NCBI GenBank assembly: GCA_900315305.1
Contig: OMYS01000006.1
Location: forward strand, 1 to 61,906
Direction: 5' to 3'
From: an uncultured Eubacteriales bacterium
GTDB lineage: Bacteria > Bacillota > Clostridia > Lachnospirales > Lachnospiraceae
DNA length: 61,906 nt
The position numbers were made by a program, and so were the translations under genes. A model generated the notes under the pieces. The model was not told where the DNA came from and made no database searches. It worked only from the letters and a program-made list of their open reading frames with translations. Numbering within the stretch: position 1 is the stretch's first letter; each line of letters begins with the position of its first letter. Below are positions 60,754 to 61,906 of this stretch, in pieces.

Positions 60754-61170
60754 GTTCTCTTCTCCTGAAAAACGCTGCGCAAGTCTGCACGGATACCTGA
60801 GATTGCCGTTCTCATAAGCTCCGCTGCAGGCAATGCCAGTTTTCTGTCCAGGCCACACGGTATGCCATTTCCGCCGCCCGGCATGTACTTCTCTACTATG
60901 ATATAACAATCCAGCTCCGAAAAAAGACAGTCCCACATGAATTTCGTTAAATTTAATATCTATTCGGCATCTCCGGACTCAGAGCGCTTCGCACTCCCCG
61001 CCGTGCTGAAGCACTGCAAATTTCATACATTCTTTATGTTCTGTCTATGCATCTTCTGCCGCAAACTGATACAATACCCTTTACATACTTTTTACACTCA
61101 AGCGACTCTGGATCCACGCAGACGCCGGCATCGTCATCCGGAGACAGTCAGAAAAAGTCGAGGTACTCTT
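60754..61170. other. Intergenic region between amidase and PAP2 genes
   Basis: It holds a diverged palindromic element (60971-61010), AT-rich promoter-like stretches (TATATC near 60900 on the minus strand, TACAAT near 61070 on the plus strand), and no gene that I can support. Confidence 0.4.
60971..61010. repeat. REP-like palindromic element, diverged copy
   Basis: CTCCGGACTCAGAGCGCTTC then GCACTCCCCGCCGTGCTGAA matches the family consensus (GGACTCGGAACGCTTCGCGTTCC) with substitutions that break most of the inner stem. Confidence 0.5.
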
Positions 61171-61710
61171 ATGTCAAATGAAATGCAGTTCCTGCTGTGG
61201 CTTCAAAACCACATGCGAAGCGATATCCTAAACCACATATTTGTCTTCATCACAAATTTCTTTGGTCAGGCCGGCATCTTCTGGATCGCTGCCGCCGTCC
61301 TGCTTCTGCTCTTTAAGAAGACCAGACCCGCAGGGATCGCCTGCGCCATCGCGCTCGCGGTCCAGGGTGTACTCATCAACCTCGTCATAAAGCCGATTGT
61401 CGCAAGACCCCGCCCGTACGACGCCTGTTCCCTGCTCATCCCGCTCGTCACGCGCCTTAAGGATTACTCCTTCCCGTCGGGGCACACAGGATGTGCATTT
61501 TCCGCGGCAATTGTCATGGCAAAGATGCTCCCGAAGAAAATCGGCGTCCCGGCTGTCATCATTGCGTGCCTCCTCGGCTTCTCCAGAATGTATGTCGGCG
61601 TGCACTACCCGACTGACGTGCTTGCCGGCGCGCTGATCGGCATCGGCTCCGCGATCGTCGGGATGCTGATCACCCAGAAAATTACTGAGCGGAAGGCGCA
61701 GGCGGTTTGA
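61171..61710 (+). CDS. PAP2-family membrane phosphatase
   Basis: This 179-aa protein has about five TM helices. The type 2 phosphatidic acid phosphatase motifs are KPIVARPRPYD (KxxxxxxRP), PSGHTG (PSGH) and SRMYVGVHYPTDVLAG (SRxxxxxHxxxD), all with intact catalytic residues. Members dephosphorylate undecaprenyl pyrophosphate or phospholipids. The ATG at 61171 follows GAGGTACTCTT. It is monocistronic. After the stop there are near-repeats of TTTCATCCCGGA before the intron boundary. Confidence 0.93.
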   Translation: MSNEMQFLLWLQNHMRSDILNHIFVFITNFFGQAGIFWIAAAVLLLLFKKTRPAGIACAIALAVQGVLINLVIKPIVARPRPYDACSLLIPLVTRLKDYSFPSGHTGCAFSAAIVMAKMLPKKIGVPAVIIACLLGFSRMYVGVHYPTDVLAGALIGIGSAIVGMLITQKITERKAQAV

Positions 61711-61810
61711 AGCCGAAGGATCCTGAAAAAGGCATGAAGCACCCGGGACTTGCCTCAGCCGTTTCATCCCGGAGACAGGCAGCAAAAACCCAGCGGCTTC
61801 ATCCCGGAAT

Positions 61811-61906
61811 CGAGTAGGAGGGGGTGATTAACCCCCGTCCTCTCACACCACCGTGCGTACCGTTCGGTACACGGCGGTTTCAATAGTTGACGTGCACTGA
61901 CTGGTA
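61811..61906 (-). mobile_element. 3' end of a group II intron (runs off the window)
   Basis: Read on the minus strand, ACCGCCGTGTACC, GAAC, GGTACGCACGGTGGT (about 61879-61847) is a domain V hairpin. GAGGACGGGGGTTAATCACC then CCCTCCTAC is domain VI with an unpaired A region. CTACTCG forms the 3' boundary near 61811. This is the conserved end of bacterial group II introns that encode an LtrA-type reverse transcriptase. The rest of the intron and its ORF would lie to the right of the window. Confidence 0.85.

Overview
The window reads as a chromosomal segment of a GC-rich Clostridia, most likely a Lachnospiraceae-type Firmicute. Supporting signs are strong purine-rich ribosome sites (AGGAG), short intrinsic terminators, a TPP riboswitch, the short form of ThiC, membrane-anchored proteins with zinc-ribbon tails, and the absence of outer-membrane genes. 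The species cannot be named from the sequence. The first ~10 kb is visibly AT-richer than the rest and looks acquired.

Layout. 0.25-7.7 kb: a five-gene type I restriction-modification operon on the minus strand (hsdM, a Cys-rich microprotein, hsdS, a Fic enzyme, hsdR), preceded by a decayed winged-helix gene and its operator-like boxes. 7.9-10 kb: a YbaK-like deacylase and a DUF4143 ATPase with a near-perfect palindrome in front of it. 10.1-13.4 kb: a VWA/solute-binding lipoprotein, an XpaC-like protein and a second solute-binding protein. 13.8-17.2 kb: a YitT protein and a two-component system. 17.3-23.2 kb: a dlt-like operon with an unexpected PLP decarboxylase. 23.7-31.5 kb: housekeeping genes (MFS, PhoH-PIN, HD hydrolase, RsmJ, DEAD-box helicase, MurI). 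31.7-35.8 kb: a TPP-riboswitch-controlled thiM-thiE-thiD-thiC operon. 36-40.7 kb: NSS transporter, esterase, flavin-reductase-like protein, Nudix enzyme, C_GCAxxG_C_C protein. 40.8-53.4 kb: a large, partly divergent membrane cluster: zinc-ribbon proteins, a Ser/Thr kinase with TPRs, an ABC transporter whose ATPase carries an FHA-like domain, and an L,D-transpeptidase. 53.6-61.7 kb: a Nif11-like small protein, a MacAB-like four-gene ABC operon with two adaptors, an amidase and a PAP2 phosphatase. The right edge cuts into the 3' end of a group II intron.

How the genes may work together. Two blocks look like multi-gene systems of uncertain function. In the first, an adenylation enzyme, carrier protein, PLP decarboxylase, MBOAT acyltransferase and SGNH protein could load an amino acid on a carrier, decarboxylate it and transfer the amine-bearing group to an envelope polymer. 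In the second, kinase, FHA-ABC transporter, zinc-ribbon membrane proteins and L,D-transpeptidase suggest a phosphorylation-controlled envelope export system, recalling the mycobacterial PknF-Rv1747 pair.

Two further themes cross the window. A family of palindromic intergenic elements (core GGAACGCTTCGCGTTCC) recurs about nine times. Low-complexity Ser/Gly/Gln/Asp-rich insertions interrupt several otherwise ordinary enzymes.
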